Positions 45,011-56,786 of a stretch of 64,000 bases of DNA are shown here, in pieces. Origin of the DNA: an uncultured Pseudokineococcus sp. (GTDB lineage Bacteria; Actinomycetota; Actinomycetes; Actinomycetales; Quadrisphaeraceae); the NCBI RefSeq assembly GCF_947499845.1, contig NZ_CANMPM010000002.1:1-64000 (forward strand), written 5' to 3'. Every line of letters starts with the position of its first letter. Positions within the stretch are counted from its first letter, which is position 1. The position numbers and the translations under genes are program-made. The notes below the pieces were generated by a model, which was not told the DNA's origin, searched no databases, and saw nothing but the letters and a program-made list of their open reading frames with translations.

Positions 45011-46513
45011 GTGACCTCCCCCACCCTCCAGCCCGCGTCGCGCCGCCGGGGCGACGACGTCGACGTCGTCGTCGTGGGGGCGGGGCCCAACGGGCTCGCC
45101 GCCGCCGTCGTCTGTGCGCGGGCGGGGCTGTCGGTCGAGGTCGTCGAGGCCGCCGACCAGATCGGCGGCGGGGCCCGCACCCAGGAGCTGACGCTGCCCG
45201 GCTTCCGCCACGACGTCTGCTCGGCCGTGCACCCGATGGCCGTCGCCTCGCCGTTCTTCGAGGCCTTCGACCTCACCGCGCACGGGGTCGAGATGCTCCA
45301 GCCCGACGTGCCCTACGCCCAGCCGCTCGACGGCGGCCGCGCCGGGGTCGCCTTCCGCGACCTCGAGCGCACCGTCGAGGGCCTCGGGGTGGACGGCCCC
45401 GCCTGGCGCTCGCTCGTCGGCCGGCTGTCCGAGACGTGGCGCGGGACCGCCGACGTCGCGCTCAGCGACTTCCGCTCGCTGCCCCGCCACCCGCTGCAGG
45501 CGGCGTCCTTCGCGGCCGCCGTCCTCGAGCAGGGCACGCCCGCCTGGGACCTGCGCTTCCGCGAGGACGTCGCCCCCGCGCTCCTCACGGGCGTGTGCAG
45601 CCACGCCATCGCCCCGCCGCGCCGCCTGGCCCCGGCCGCGGGCGGCCTGTGGCTCGCGAGCCTCGCGCACGCCCGCGGCTGGCCCATCCCCCGCGGCGGC
45701 TCCCAGTCGATGGTGGACGCGATGGCCGACGACGTCCGCGCCCGCGGCGGCGTCATCCGCACCGGGGAGCGCGTGACGTCGCTCGGCCAGCTGCCCCGCG
45801 CGCGGGCCGTGCTCCTCGACGTCGCGCCGCAGGGGCTGCTCGACATCGCGGGCGACCAGCTGCCCCCGCGCTACCGGGGCTGGCTCGAGCGCTGGCACTA
45901 CGGCGGTGGCGTCTGCAAGGTCGACTACGCCCTGTCCGGCCCCGTGCCGTGGGAGGCCGAGCACCTCGACCGCGCCGGCACGGTGCACCTCGGCGGCACG
46001 CGCCCGGAGATGCAGGCGGCCGAGCGGGCCGTCGTCGCGGGCCGCCACGCCGAGCGCCCCGTCGTCCTCGTCTCCCAGCCCGACGTCGTCGACGACACCC
46101 GCACCCCGGACGAGCGCCGGACGCTGTGGACGTACGCGCACGTCCCCAACGGCTCGCCGCGGGACATGAGCGACGAGGTGAGCGCCCAGCTCGAGCGCTT
46201 CGCCCCCGGGTTCCGCGACCTCGTGCTCGCCACCGACGTGCTGCCCGCCTCGGGCCAGCAGGACCGCGAGCCGAACAACGTGGGCGGCGACATCGCCACC
46301 GGCGCGGTGACGCCGTGGCAGCTGCTCATGCGGCCCGTGCCGCGGTGGGATCCCTACCGGACGCCGCTCACCGGCGTGTACCTGGCGTCGGCGTCCGTGC
46401 CGCCGGGCCCGGCCGTGCACGGGATGGGGGGCGTCCACGCCGCCGGCCGCGTGCTGCGCCAGCGCTTCGGACGACGGGTCGACCCGCTCGACGTCGTCCG
46501 CGGCGCCGCCTGA
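45011..46513 (+). CDS. Phytoene dehydrogenase-like FAD/NAD(P) oxidoreductase
   Basis: This 500-residue flavoprotein belongs to the NAD(P)/FAD amine-oxidase/CrtI superfamily. Residues 17-60 hold VDVVVVGAGPNGLAAAVVCARAGLSVEVVEA and GGGARTQELTLPGFRHDVCSAVHP. IPRGGSQSMVDAMADDVRARGG and the C-terminal GVYLASASVPPGPAVHGMGGVHAAGRVLRQ complete the FAD site. It is not necessarily a carotenoid enzyme: no crtB or other carotenoid gene is nearby, and this PYROXD2-like branch is of unknown substrate. GTG start at 45011. It stands alone and opposite to its neighbours, inside the otherwise conserved ppx-DUF501 interval. Confidence 0.85.
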   Translation: MTSPTLQPASRRRGDDVDVVVVGAGPNGLAAAVVCARAGLSVEVVEAADQIGGGARTQELTLPGFRHDVCSAVHPMAVASPFFEAFDLTAHGVEMLQPDVPYAQPLDGGRAGVAFRDLERTVEGLGVDGPAWRSLVGRLSETWRGTADVALSDFRSLPRHPLQAASFAAAVLEQGTPAWDLRFREDVAPALLTGVCSHAIAPPRRLAPAAGGLWLASLAHARGWPIPRGGSQSMVDAMADDVRARGGVIRTGERVTSLGQLPRARAVLLDVAPQGLLDIAGDQLPPRYRGWLERWHYGGGVCKVDYALSGPVPWEAEHLDRAGTVHLGGTRPEMQAAERAVVAGRHAERPVVLVSQPDVVDDTRTPDERRTLWTYAHVPNGSPRDMSDEVSAQLERFAPGFRDLVLATDVLPASGQQDREPNNVGGDIATGAVTPWQLLMRPVPRWDPYRTPLTGVYLASASVPPGPAVHGMGGVHAAGRVLRQRFGRRVDPLDVVRGAA

Positions 46514-46551
46514 CGCCCGCCCGGAGTGCCGAGCCGCACCGGTTCGGGCGG

Positions 46552-46905
46552 TCAGCGGGGCTCGTCGGGCTCCGCCGGCTCCCACGGCCTCGGGGCCTCC
46601 GCCCTCGAGGGCGCCGGCCCGAGACACTGCCGCAGCAGCTGGTCCGCACCGCTGGCGAGGCGGTGGACGCCCCGGGCGAGGAGCAGGACACCGACCAGTC
46701 CGACGACCAGCACGAGGAGGAAGAACCAGACCTTCCCGTGCAGCACCCACGTGGCGATGGCCGCGGCCACGGACAGGCCGACGAGCACGACGCCGGCCGC
46801 CAGGTCGTCCGCCGAGGCGCTGGGGTGGTCACGAGGGGGCGTGGTGACGGGCAGCGGTTGTCCGTCCGGGCCGAGGCGGTCGGGGGCGGGGCGCAGGAGG
46901 GGCAC
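46552..46905 (-). CDS. Small two-segment membrane protein (117 aa)
   Basis: This 117-residue protein has two membrane segments (about 38-58 LAAGVVLVGLSVAAAIATWV and 60-80 VWFFLLVLVVGLVGVLLLA). Its N-terminus is Pro-rich, and its C-terminus is charged and Pro/Glu-rich. I do not recognise the family. The GTG at 46903-46905 is the chosen start. It is 46 bp downstream of DUF501 on the same strand, so it may be the last gene of the eno-ftsB-DUF501 transcript, and it converges with the oxidoreductase gene. Confidence 0.65.
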   Translation of the reverse strand: MPLLRPAPDRLGPDGQPLPVTTPPRDHPSASADDLAAGVVLVGLSVAAAIATWVLHGKVWFFLLVLVVGLVGVLLLARGVHRLASGADQLLRQCLGPAPSRAEAPRPWEPAEPDEPR

Positions 46906-46951
46906 GAGCGGACCTTGCCAGGCCGCAGGCGCGCGCGGGGGCGGATCAGCC

Positions 46952-47476
46952 TCAGGAGGCCGGCGGCACCTCGACGCAGCACCCGCGGGCGCCCCAGTCG
47001 GGCAGCATCGCCAGCGCCTCGTCGCCGAGCGGCGTCACGCCGGGGCCGGCGGCGAGGGCGTGCGCCACGAGGACGTGGAGGCACTTCACGCGCGTCGGCA
47101 TCCCGCCCGCGGACACCCCGTCGACCTCGGGGACGTCGCCGAGCTCGGCGCGGCGGCGCAGGTAGTCCTCGTGGGCGCGCGCGTGCCCCGCGGCGAGCTC
47201 CGGGTCGTCCGCCAGGCGCTCGGTCATGTCGCGCATGACGCCGTCGGCCTCGAGGGTGCCGATGGCCGACGCCGCCCGCGGGCACGTCAGGTAGTACGTC
47301 GTCGGGAAGGGGGTGCCGTCGGGCAGCCGCGGCGCCGTCCGCACCACGTCCGCGAGCCCGCACGAGCACCGGTGGGCCACGCCGACGGCGCCGCGGGGCG
47401 CCCGCCCGAGCTGGGCGGCCACCACGGCCGCGTCCTCGGGCGCGAGCCCGCCCCCGGCGTCGGTCTCGTCGCTCAC
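46952..47476 (-). CDS. DUF501 family protein
   Basis: This 174-residue protein has the DUF501 opening EDAAVVAAQLGRAPRGAVGVAHRCSCGLADVVRTAPRLPDGTPFPTTYYLTCPRA with conserved cysteines. It also has PTRVKCLHVLVAHALAAG, again with Cys and His, and ends with GCCVEVPP. The Cys/His pattern suggests a metal site, but the function of the family is unknown. The GTG at 47474-47476 overlaps the ftsB stop by 4 bases. The ftsB-DUF501-ppx order is conserved across actinobacteria. Confidence 0.9.
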   Translation of the reverse strand: MSDETDAGGGLAPEDAAVVAAQLGRAPRGAVGVAHRCSCGLADVVRTAPRLPDGTPFPTTYYLTCPRAASAIGTLEADGVMRDMTERLADDPELAAGHARAHEDYLRRRAELGDVPEVDGVSAGGMPTRVKCLHVLVAHALAAGPGVTPLGDEALAMLPDWGARGCCVEVPPAS

Positions 47477-48159
47477 CGACCGGCCGCCTCGCGGCCGGCC
47501 TCGCCGACGGAGTCCCACAGCACCCCGAACCACGGCCGGTCCGCGGAGGCGCGGACGCCGTCGGCGGCCGCCTCGCGGGGGTCGCGCGCGGCCTGCCGGC
47601 TGGGCGGGACGCCGACGACCCGGTAGGGCACGTCGCCCGGCATGACGAGCGCGAGGCGCTGGCGGGCCTGCCTCTCGACGTACGCCGGGTCCTGCCATCG
47701 CTGCACCTGCTGCTCGAGGTCCGCGACGTCGGCCTCCGTGGCGGCGAGCTCGGCGCGCGCGTCGGCGATCTCGGCGCGCTGGCTGATGGTCGCGTGCAGG
47801 TAGGGCGCCAGCGCGGCGACGACGACGAGCAGCAGCACCGCCAGGGCCGCCGCACGGCGCGTGAGGCCCCGGGGCGCCGGCAGCGAGTCGGCCGCGCGCG
47901 CTCGGCGTCGCGGCTCGGGGGCGGGCGCCGCGCCCGCCGCGCGGGCCCGGGCGGACGCCGGCAGGCCCGCCGGGGTCCGGGACGGCAGGTGGAGCCCGCC
48001 GTCGCCGGCCGGCCGCCGCGCCGGCGCGGCCCCCGAGCGGCGCACGCCGTCCGTGGCGCTGCTCGCGCCGGCGGCGTCGTCCGCGGAGCCGTGCGCGTCG
48101 GCCGAGGGAGCCCCGGCCCGCCCCGCCCGCGGCGCCACCGGTCGCCGTGCGCCTGCCAT
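47473..48159 (-). CDS. ftsB: Septum formation initiator FtsB/DivIC
   Basis: This 228-residue bitopic division protein has a long Ala/Pro/Arg-rich cytoplasmic N-terminus (about 98 residues) and one membrane segment (AAALAVLLLVVVAALAPYL). An extracellular coiled coil follows (ISQRAEIADARAELAATEADVADLEQQVQRWQDPAYVERQARQRLALV), with the conserved WQDPAYVE-ARQRL end of the family. It should form the FtsQ-FtsL-FtsB complex at the septum. ATG start at 48157-48159. It is downstream of eno, separated by a strong palindrome. Confidence 0.9.
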   Translation of the reverse strand: MAGARRPVAPRAGRAGAPSADAHGSADDAAGASSATDGVRRSGAAPARRPAGDGGLHLPSRTPAGLPASARARAAGAAPAPEPRRRARAADSLPAPRGLTRRAAALAVLLLVVVAALAPYLHATISQRAEIADARAELAATEADVADLEQQVQRWQDPAYVERQARQRLALVMPGDVPYRVVGVPPSRQAARDPREAAADGVRASADRPWFGVLWDSVGEAGREAAGR

Positions 48160-48277
48160 GCGTGCCCTCCGCCCGTCGTGCTGCCCGTCGCCCGCGTCCG
48201 GGTCCTGCTGCTGGTGCTCGCGTCCGTGCTCTCGTCCGTGCTTCCGTCCGGGCGCCGGTCCCGTCCGGTGGTGCTCG

Positions 48278-48307
48278 CCCTCCCCGCGGCGCGCGCCGCG
48301 GGGAGGG
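48278..48307 (-). terminator. 30-base perfect palindrome between eno and ftsB
   Basis: Positions 48278-48292 and 48293-48307 are exact inverted repeats (CCCTCCCCGCGGCGC and its complement), starting about 40 bases after the eno stop. It would end or attenuate eno transcripts before ftsB. There is no T-run. Confidence 0.6.
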
Positions 48308-48348
48308 ACGCCCTCAGCCCCGCGAGGGGCCGGGGGCGGGGGCGGCGG

Positions 48349-50979
<2,631 letters not shown>

Positions 50980-50983
<4 letters not shown>

Positions 50984-51915
50984 GGCACCTCCGCCGGACG
51001 CCGCTCGCGGGAGGCGAGCGCCGGCAGGCCGTGGCGGCGGCGCACCTGCATCCACACGAGGGGCGCGACGAGCGCCACGACCACGAGGACGACGCCGGTC
51101 GTGACCGTCGGCACGCCGAGCAGCTTGAGCGCCGAGGCGAGCAGGACGAAGGCGAGCGCCCGCCGCACGATCCCGCCGGGCGCCCGCGAGGACAGCCGGG
51201 CCCCCACGTAGACGCCGGGGACGCTGCCGAGCAGCAGCGACGTGGTGAGGTCGAGCTGGAAGTCGCCGAAGAGGACGTGCCCGAGGGCCGCGGACACGAC
51301 GAGCGGCACCGCCTGCACGAGGTCGGTGCCGACCAGGGAGCTGGCCTTGAGCGCCGGGTAGAGCGCCATGAGCGCGATGATGATGAGCGAGCCGGAGCCG
51401 ACGGAGGTCATCCCGACGACGACGCCGCCGACCATGCCGACCGCGACCGTCGGCAGCTTCCGGACGACGACCTCGGGGCGGTCCTGCGGCAGCGGCGCCG
51501 CCCGCCCGTCGCGCTTGCGGGCCCGCTCGGCGAGGCGCACGTAGGCCCGCACGACGAGCCCGGTGGCCGCGACGAGGAGCGCGACGCCGAGCGCCACCTG
51601 GATGACGTCCTGGACCTCCTGCCCGTCCCCCAGCGCCCGGGCGATGAGCACTCCGACGAACGCCATGGGCACCGACCCGACGCAGAGCCACTTCACGAGC
51701 TGGAGGTTCACGGTGCCCCGCCGCAGGTGGACCACCGAGCCGACGGGCTTCATGACCGCTGAGGCGACGAGGTCGCTGGAGACGGCCGTCAGCGGCGGGA
51801 TGCCGAAGAAGAGCACGAGCACGGGCGTCATGAGGGCGCCCCCGCCCATGCCCGTCAGGCCCACGACGATGCCGATGAAGAACGTCGCCGCGACGAGCAG
51901 CGGGTCGATGTCCAC
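50980..51915 (-). CDS. TauE/SafE family anion permease
   Basis: This 311-residue membrane protein has about eight segments arranged as two halves. The first starts VAATFFIGIVVGLTGMGGGALMTPVLVLFFGIPPLTAVSSDL and the second VAVGMVGGVVVGMTSVGSGSLIIIALMALYPALKASSLVGTDL, the internal duplication typical of TauE/SafE proteins. Members move sulfite, sulfoacetate or related anions. The substrate here is unknown. The GTG at 51913-51915 has GGAGGAGG upstream, which fixes the start against the very long in-frame shadow of mfd. It is co-translated with mazG. Confidence 0.88.
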
Positions 51916-51934
51916 GAGCGGCCTCCTCCGGGTC

Positions 51935-51971
51935 CCCACCGGGCCCGGCGGGTCTCGCCGGGCCCGGTGGG
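51935..51971 (-). terminator. 16-bp hairpin between mfd and the TauE gene
   Basis: Arms 51935-51950 and 51956-51971 are exact inverted repeats with a 5-base loop, about 80 bases after the mfd stop and 20 bases before the TauE gene. It could terminate mfd transcripts or act in the leader of the TauE-mazG operon. Confidence 0.5.
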
Positions 51972-52049
51972 TCCGACTGGTGCGACCGGCACTGTAGGGA
52001 ACCGGCGTCCGGGCGTGGGACCGTTCGGGGCGGGAGCGCCCCGCTCGGC

Positions 52050-55000
52050 TCAGCCGACGCCCGCGGCCACCTTGCCCGCCGCGCCGACGTCCTCCCCGAC
52101 GACCGCGTCGAGCAGGTCGGCCGCCCAGTCGAGCAGCGCCGTCCCCTGCAGCGGCTTGCCGCCGATGCGCGCCGTCCTCGGCATGGGCACGAGCACCGAC
52201 CGCACGGCGGGCTTGACCAGCGACCCCGGGTAGAGCCGTCGCAGCCGCAGGGTCTGGCTGTCGCCCAGCTCCATCGGCGCAAAGCGGACGTTGGTGCCCT
52301 GGGCGCTGACCTCGGTGACGCCAGCCGCCCGGGCCCGCACGCGGAAGCGGGCGACGGCGAGGAGGTTCTCGACCGCCTGGCCGCCCGTGGCCTCCGACGG
52401 GTCGCCGTAGCGGTCGACGAGCTCGTCGCGGACCTCCTGCACCGCCTCGAGCGTCTCGGCGACGGCGAGCTTGCGGTAGGCCTCGAGCCGCAGTCGCTCG
52501 TGCGGCACGTACTCGTGCGGCAGGTGCGCGTCGACGGGGAGCTCGACCTTGATCTCGGCGGGCGGCTTGCCGGCGCCGTCGCCGCGGAAGTCCGCGACGG
52601 CCTCGCCGACGAGCCGGATGTAGAGGTCGAAGCCGACGCCCGCGATGTGGCCCGACTGCTCGCCGCCGAGCAGGTTGCCCGCGCCGCGGATCTCGAGGTC
52701 TTTCATGGCGACCTGCATGCCGGAGCCCAGGTCGGTGTTCTGGGCGATCGTCGTCAGCCGGTCGTTGGCCGTGTCGGTGAGCGGCCGGTCCGCCGGGTAG
52801 AGGAAGTAGGCGTACGCGCGCTCGCGCCCGCGGCCCACGCGCCCGCGCAGCTGGTGCAGCTGGGAGAGCCCGAAGCGCTCGGCGCGCTCGAGGATCAGCG
52901 TGTTGGCGTTGGAGATGTCGAGCCCGGTCTCGATGATCGTCGTGCAGACGAGCACGTCGAACTTCTTGGCGTAGAAGTCGAGGACGGCCTGCTCGAGCGC
53001 CTGCTCGCTCATCTTCCCGTGCGCGACGGCGATGCGGGCCTCGGGCACGAGCTCGCGCAGGTGCGAGGCGGCCCGGTCGATGGTCTCGGTCTTGTTGTGG
53101 ACGTAGAAGACCTGGCCCTCGCGCAGCAGCTCGCGCCGGATCGCCGCGGTGACCTGCTTGTCGTCGTAGGCGCCGACGAAGGTGAGCACAGGATGGCGCT
53201 CCTCCGGCGGCGTCGCCAGCGTCGACATCTCCCGGATGCCCGTGACCGCCATCTCGAGCGTGCGCGGGATCGGCGTCGCGCTCATCGCGAGGACGTCGAC
53301 GTCGGTGCGCAGCGCCTTCAGCGTCTCCTTGTGCTCGACGCCGAAGCGCTGCTCCTCGTCGACGATCACGAGGCCCAAGTCCTTGAACCGCACCTCGCTG
53401 CCGAGCAGCCGGTGGGTGCCGACGACGAGGTCGACCTTCCCGTCGGTGACGCCGGCGATCGTCTCCTTCGACTCGGCCGTCGAGGTGAAGCGCGACAGGG
53501 CCCTCACGGTCACGGGGAAGCCGGCGAAGCGCTCGGAGAAGGTCTCGAGGTGCTGCTGCACGAGCAGCGTCGTCGGCACGAGGACGGCGACCTGCTTGCC
53601 GTCCTGGATCGCCTTGAAGGCGGCGCGGACGGCGATCTCCGTCTTGCCGTAGCCGACGTCGCCGCAGATGAGCCGGTCCATGGGGACCGACTTCTCCATG
53701 TCGGCCTTGACCTCGTCGATGCACGAGAGCTGGTCGGGCGTCTCGACGTACGGGAAGGCGTCCTCGAGCTCGCGCTGCCACGGGGTGTCCGGCCCGAAGG
53801 CGTGGCCCGACGTCGCCATGCGCGCCGAGTACAGGCGCACGAGCTCGCCGGCGATCTCCTTGACCGCCTTGCGCGCGCGGCTCTTCGTCTTCGCCCAGTC
53901 GCCGCCGCCCATCTTGTTGAGCGGCGGGTCCTCCCCGCCCACGTAGCGGGTGACCTGGTCGAGGGTGTCCGTCGGCACGAACAGCCGGTCGCCCGGCTGG
54001 CCGCGCTTGCTCGGCGCGTACTCGATGACGAGGTACTCGCGCGTCGAGCCGCCCATCGTGCGCTGGATCATCTCGACGAAGCGCCCGACGCCGTGCTGCT
54101 CGTGCACCACCGGGTCGCCCGGGCGCAGCTGCAGGGGGTCGACCTGCTTCTTGCGGCGGCTCGGCAGCCGCTGCATGTCCTTCGTCGAGCTCGGGCCGCT
54201 GCGGCCGAGGACGTCGGCCTCGGTGAGGACGGCGAGGCGCAGGGGCTCGGCGACGAAGCCGGCTCCCCCGGCGCCCGTCGTCACGTGGACGACGCCCTCC
54301 TCGGGCGGCTCCTCGAGCGTCTGCACGCGCCGCGCCGGCACGTCGGCCTCGCGCAGCACCTCGGCCAGGCGGTCGGCGGAGCCGTGGCCCTCCGCGGTGA
54401 CGACGACGCGCCAGCCGTCGCGGGCGTGGGCGCGGACGTCGTCGAGCGTCGTCGTCACGTCGCCGGAGAACGAGCGGGTGTCGCGCGCGCCGAGGCGCAG
54501 CTGGACGCCGCCGGTGTCGTCCTGCGTGCCCGAGAGGCCGGCGTCGGCGAGGCTCTCGTCGGCCCCGAAGGCCGTCAGGGACCACCACGGGTGGCCGGCC
54601 GCCGTCGCCGCGCCGCGCGCGACCGACAGCGGCAGGAAGCTCGCCGAGGACAGGTCGACCGGCGTCTGCGCCCCCGCGGCCGCGTTGGACCACGCCGCGG
54701 CGAGGAACTCCTGCGTCGTCGCGACGAGGTCGTGGGCGCGGGCCCGCACGCGCTCGGGGTCGAGGACGACGACGTGCGCACCCTCGGGCAGCAGGTCGGT
54801 GAGCGGCTGCATGCCGTCGACGAGGGCGGGGGCGAGGGACTCCATGCCCTCGACGGCCACGCCGGCGGCGATCTTGTCGAGCATGTCGGCGGCGCCGGGC
54901 AGCTGCTCCTTGAGGGCCAGCGCCCGGTCGCGCACCTCCTGGGTCAGGAGCACCTCGCGGCACGGCGGCGCCCACAGGCCCTCGGGGACGACGTCGAGGG

Positions 55001-55661
55001 AGCGCTGGTCGGCGACGGCGAAGGCGCGGACCTCCTCGACCTCGTCACCGAAGAGCTCCACGCGCAGCGGGTGGTCGCGCGTGGGCGGGAAGACGTCGAC
55101 GATGCCGCCGCGGACGGCGAAGTCGCCGCGCCGCTCGACCATGTCGACGCGGCTGTAGGCCGCGCCGGCGAGGCGCTCGACGAGGTCGTCGAGGTCCACG
55201 ACGTCGCCCGCCTGCAGCCGGACGGGGCGCAGGTCGCCGAGGCCGCGGACCACCGGCTGGAGCACGGCGCGCACGGGGGCGACGACGACCCGGACCGGCC
55301 CGTCGGGCGCCCCCTCGGGGCCGGGGTGCGCGAGCCGGCGGAAGACGGCCAGGCGCTTGCCGACGGTGTCGCTGCGCGGCGAGAGCCGCTCGTGCGGCAG
55401 CGTCTCCCACGAGGGCAGCTCGGCCACCTGCCCCTCGGGCAGGAAGCAGCGCAGCGACGCCGCCAGCTCCTCCGCGGCGCGGCCCGTGGCCGTGACGGCG
55501 AGCAGGGGCCGGCGCGCGGCCAGCTCGGCGACGACCGCCGGGCGGGTGCCCGCGGGGGCGGTGAGGTCGAGGACGTCGGTGACGCCCTCGGCGGCGGCGG
55601 ACGTCGCGGAGGCGAGCGCGGGGTCGGCGCGCAGGACGTCGAGCAGGCCGGTGAGGCTCAC
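52050..55661 (-). CDS. mfd: Transcription-repair coupling factor Mfd
   Basis: This 1203-residue ATP-driven translocase removes stalled RNA polymerase and recruits UvrA. An N-terminal UvrB-homology region (FLPEGQVAELPSWETLPHERLSP) is followed by the RNA-polymerase-interacting/CarD-like domain (LRPGDPVVHEQHGVGRFVEM). The motor domains have Walker A CGDVGYGKTEIAVRAAFKA, DEEQ box VIVDEEQRFGVEHK, SATPIPRTLEMA and the TRG region RGRVGRGRERAYAYFL. The TRCF C-terminal domain closes the protein. GTG start at 55659-55661. The length is normal for the family. A CarD-like tudor domain and motor motifs all appear intact. Confidence 0.97.
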   Translation of the reverse strand: MSLTGLLDVLRADPALASATSAAAEGVTDVLDLTAPAGTRPAVVAELAARRPLLAVTATGRAAEELAASLRCFLPEGQVAELPSWETLPHERLSPRSDTVGKRLAVFRRLAHPGPEGAPDGPVRVVVAPVRAVLQPVVRGLGDLRPVRLQAGDVVDLDDLVERLAGAAYSRVDMVERRGDFAVRGGIVDVFPPTRDHPLRVELFGDEVEEVRAFAVADQRSLDVVPEGLWAPPCREVLLTQEVRDRALALKEQLPGAADMLDKIAAGVAVEGMESLAPALVDGMQPLTDLLPEGAHVVVLDPERVRARAHDLVATTQEFLAAAWSNAAAGAQTPVDLSSASFLPLSVARGAATAAGHPWWSLTAFGADESLADAGLSGTQDDTGGVQLRLGARDTRSFSGDVTTTLDDVRAHARDGWRVVVTAEGHGSADRLAEVLREADVPARRVQTLEEPPEEGVVHVTTGAGGAGFVAEPLRLAVLTEADVLGRSGPSSTKDMQRLPSRRKKQVDPLQLRPGDPVVHEQHGVGRFVEMIQRTMGGSTREYLVIEYAPSKRGQPGDRLFVPTDTLDQVTRYVGGEDPPLNKMGGGDWAKTKSRARKAVKEIAGELVRLYSARMATSGHAFGPDTPWQRELEDAFPYVETPDQLSCIDEVKADMEKSVPMDRLICGDVGYGKTEIAVRAAFKAIQDGKQVAVLVPTTLLVQQHLETFSERFAGFPVTVRALSRFTSTAESKETIAGVTDGKVDLVVGTHRLLGSEVRFKDLGLVIVDEEQRFGVEHKETLKALRTDVDVLAMSATPIPRTLEMAVTGIREMSTLATPPEERHPVLTFVGAYDDKQVTAAIRRELLREGQVFYVHNKTETIDRAASHLRELVPEARIAVAHGKMSEQALEQAVLDFYAKKFDVLVCTTIIETGLDISNANTLILERAERFGLSQLHQLRGRVGRGRERAYAYFLYPADRPLTDTANDRLTTIAQNTDLGSGMQVAMKDLEIRGAGNLLGGEQSGHIAGVGFDLYIRLVGEAVADFRGDGAGKPPAEIKVELPVDAHLPHEYVPHERLRLEAYRKLAVAETLEAVQEVRDELVDRYGDPSEATGGQAVENLLAVARFRVRARAAGVTEVSAQGTNVRFAPMELGDSQTLRLRRLYPGSLVKPAVRSVLVPMPRTARIGGKPLQGTALLDWAADLLDAVVGEDVGAAGKVAAGVG

Positions 55662-55790
55662 GGGGCGGGGCTCCTCGGGGGGCGGGGCGGCAGCACGACC
55701 CCCGGGCGCCCACGAGCGCGGCGGGGATGGGCGGGAGACTCCTACGCTACGCCGGGCCCCGACCCCGCCGACGAGGGCGAGCGGGCGGCC

Positions 55791-56567
55791 CTAGCCCTCG
55801 ACGTGCACGGTGACGCGGCCGATGTGACCGGGGAACTGGTCGACGTCGACGCCGCCCAAGCCCTTGGCGCCCACGCGCACGACGCTGTCGTTGCTGATCG
55901 ACAGGCGCGCGGGGATCGCGGTCGAGCGCGCGACCTCACCGTCGACGAGCACCTCGAGACGGTCGCCGGTGCGGCGGCAGCCGAGCTCGTGCCACATGCC
56001 GTCGGCGACGGACTCGCGGGCGACGGCGCGGTAGGTCTTCGTCGTGCCCGTGCCGACGACCACGCAGCTCGGCTTCCCTGCTCGACCGTCCACCTGCATT
56101 TTGTACTGCCCGGCGCCGCCCCAGTTCCAGCCCTTCTGGACGACGTTGGCGCCGTCGCTCGTCCGCCAGGGCTCCAGGTGCACCTGCGCGGTGAGCGAGA
56201 AGTCCGCGCGACCGGGGTCGACATCCTCGCTCCCGGCGACCTCGACGAGGGCGCGCGGGCAGGCCTGCAACGCCGTCCGACAGACCTGCGCCAGCCGCAG
56301 GGCCGGGACACCGTCGACGGTGCGAGCGGTCACCGCGGCCCCGCGCGCCGTCCTGAGCGTGCCGGCCCCGCCCGCGCCGTCGTCCAGGACGGACCCGCCG
56401 GCGAGCCGCTCGGCGCTCACAGCCGCTGCGCCGAGGTCGACGTCGAAGCCGCGGCCCGGAGCCGCTTGCGCCGGGGCGGAGGAGAGCCCCAGACCACCGG
56501 CCAGCAGTGCCGCGGCGGCGGTCGCGCGGACGCGGGACCTGCTGCTGGACGTCATCGTGCGGCGCAT
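55791..56567 (-). CDS. Secreted LamG/concanavalin-like domain protein
   Basis: This 258-residue protein has a signal peptide (MRRTMTSSSRSRVRATAAAALLAGGLGLSSAPAQA, cleavage near AQA-AP). A beta-sandwich of the LamG/concanavalin A-like type follows: FSLTAQVHLEPWRTSDGANVVQKG, YKMQVDG, WHELGCRRTGDRLEVLVDGEVARS and GKIxHVTV-like GHIGRVTVHVEG at the end. Cysteines at CRTALQACPRA and CVVVG/CRRTG could pair. It likely binds carbohydrate at the cell surface. ATG start at 56565-56567. It diverges from the propeller/PKD protein gene, with 219 bp between them. Confidence 0.8.
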   Translation of the reverse strand: MRRTMTSSSRSRVRATAAAALLAGGLGLSSAPAQAAPGRGFDVDLGAAAVSAERLAGGSVLDDGAGGAGTLRTARGAAVTARTVDGVPALRLAQVCRTALQACPRALVEVAGSEDVDPGRADFSLTAQVHLEPWRTSDGANVVQKGWNWGGAGQYKMQVDGRAGKPSCVVVGTGTTKTYRAVARESVADGMWHELGCRRTGDRLEVLVDGEVARSTAIPARLSISNDSVVRVGAKGLGGVDVDQFPGHIGRVTVHVEG

Positions 56568-56715
56568 GGCTCTCTCCTCCGGCGACCACCGTGGTCATGA
56601 AGGTCAGAGAGTAGGGCGAACCGGACGCCACCGCAGGGACTCCCCGACTACGCCGTTCGGAGGCTCCGCGCCGTCGCGGTCCGTGAAGACGCAGACGGGA
56701 CGGCCACGCACTGCT

Positions 56716-56721
56716 TACCGT
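56716..56721 (+). promoter_or_regulatory. Putative -10 box, first propeller/PKD gene
   Basis: TACCGT within TTACCGTCTGTG. The same TACCGTCTGTG core precedes the second paralog at 60131. The spacing to the GTG start is 65 bases here, so both genes probably share the same promoter type. Confidence 0.45.
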
Positions 56722-56786
56722 CTGTGCTCGAGACGCCGGCCGCGCCCCAGCAGGACCGCCGTCCGCTCGAGCTCGAGGAGCCCTCC

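Noticed and set aside
45011-46513. Carotenoid phytoene desaturase assignment
   Set aside because: The protein is in the same superfamily, but no phytoene synthase or other carotenoid gene is nearby, and this branch has many members with other or unknown substrates.
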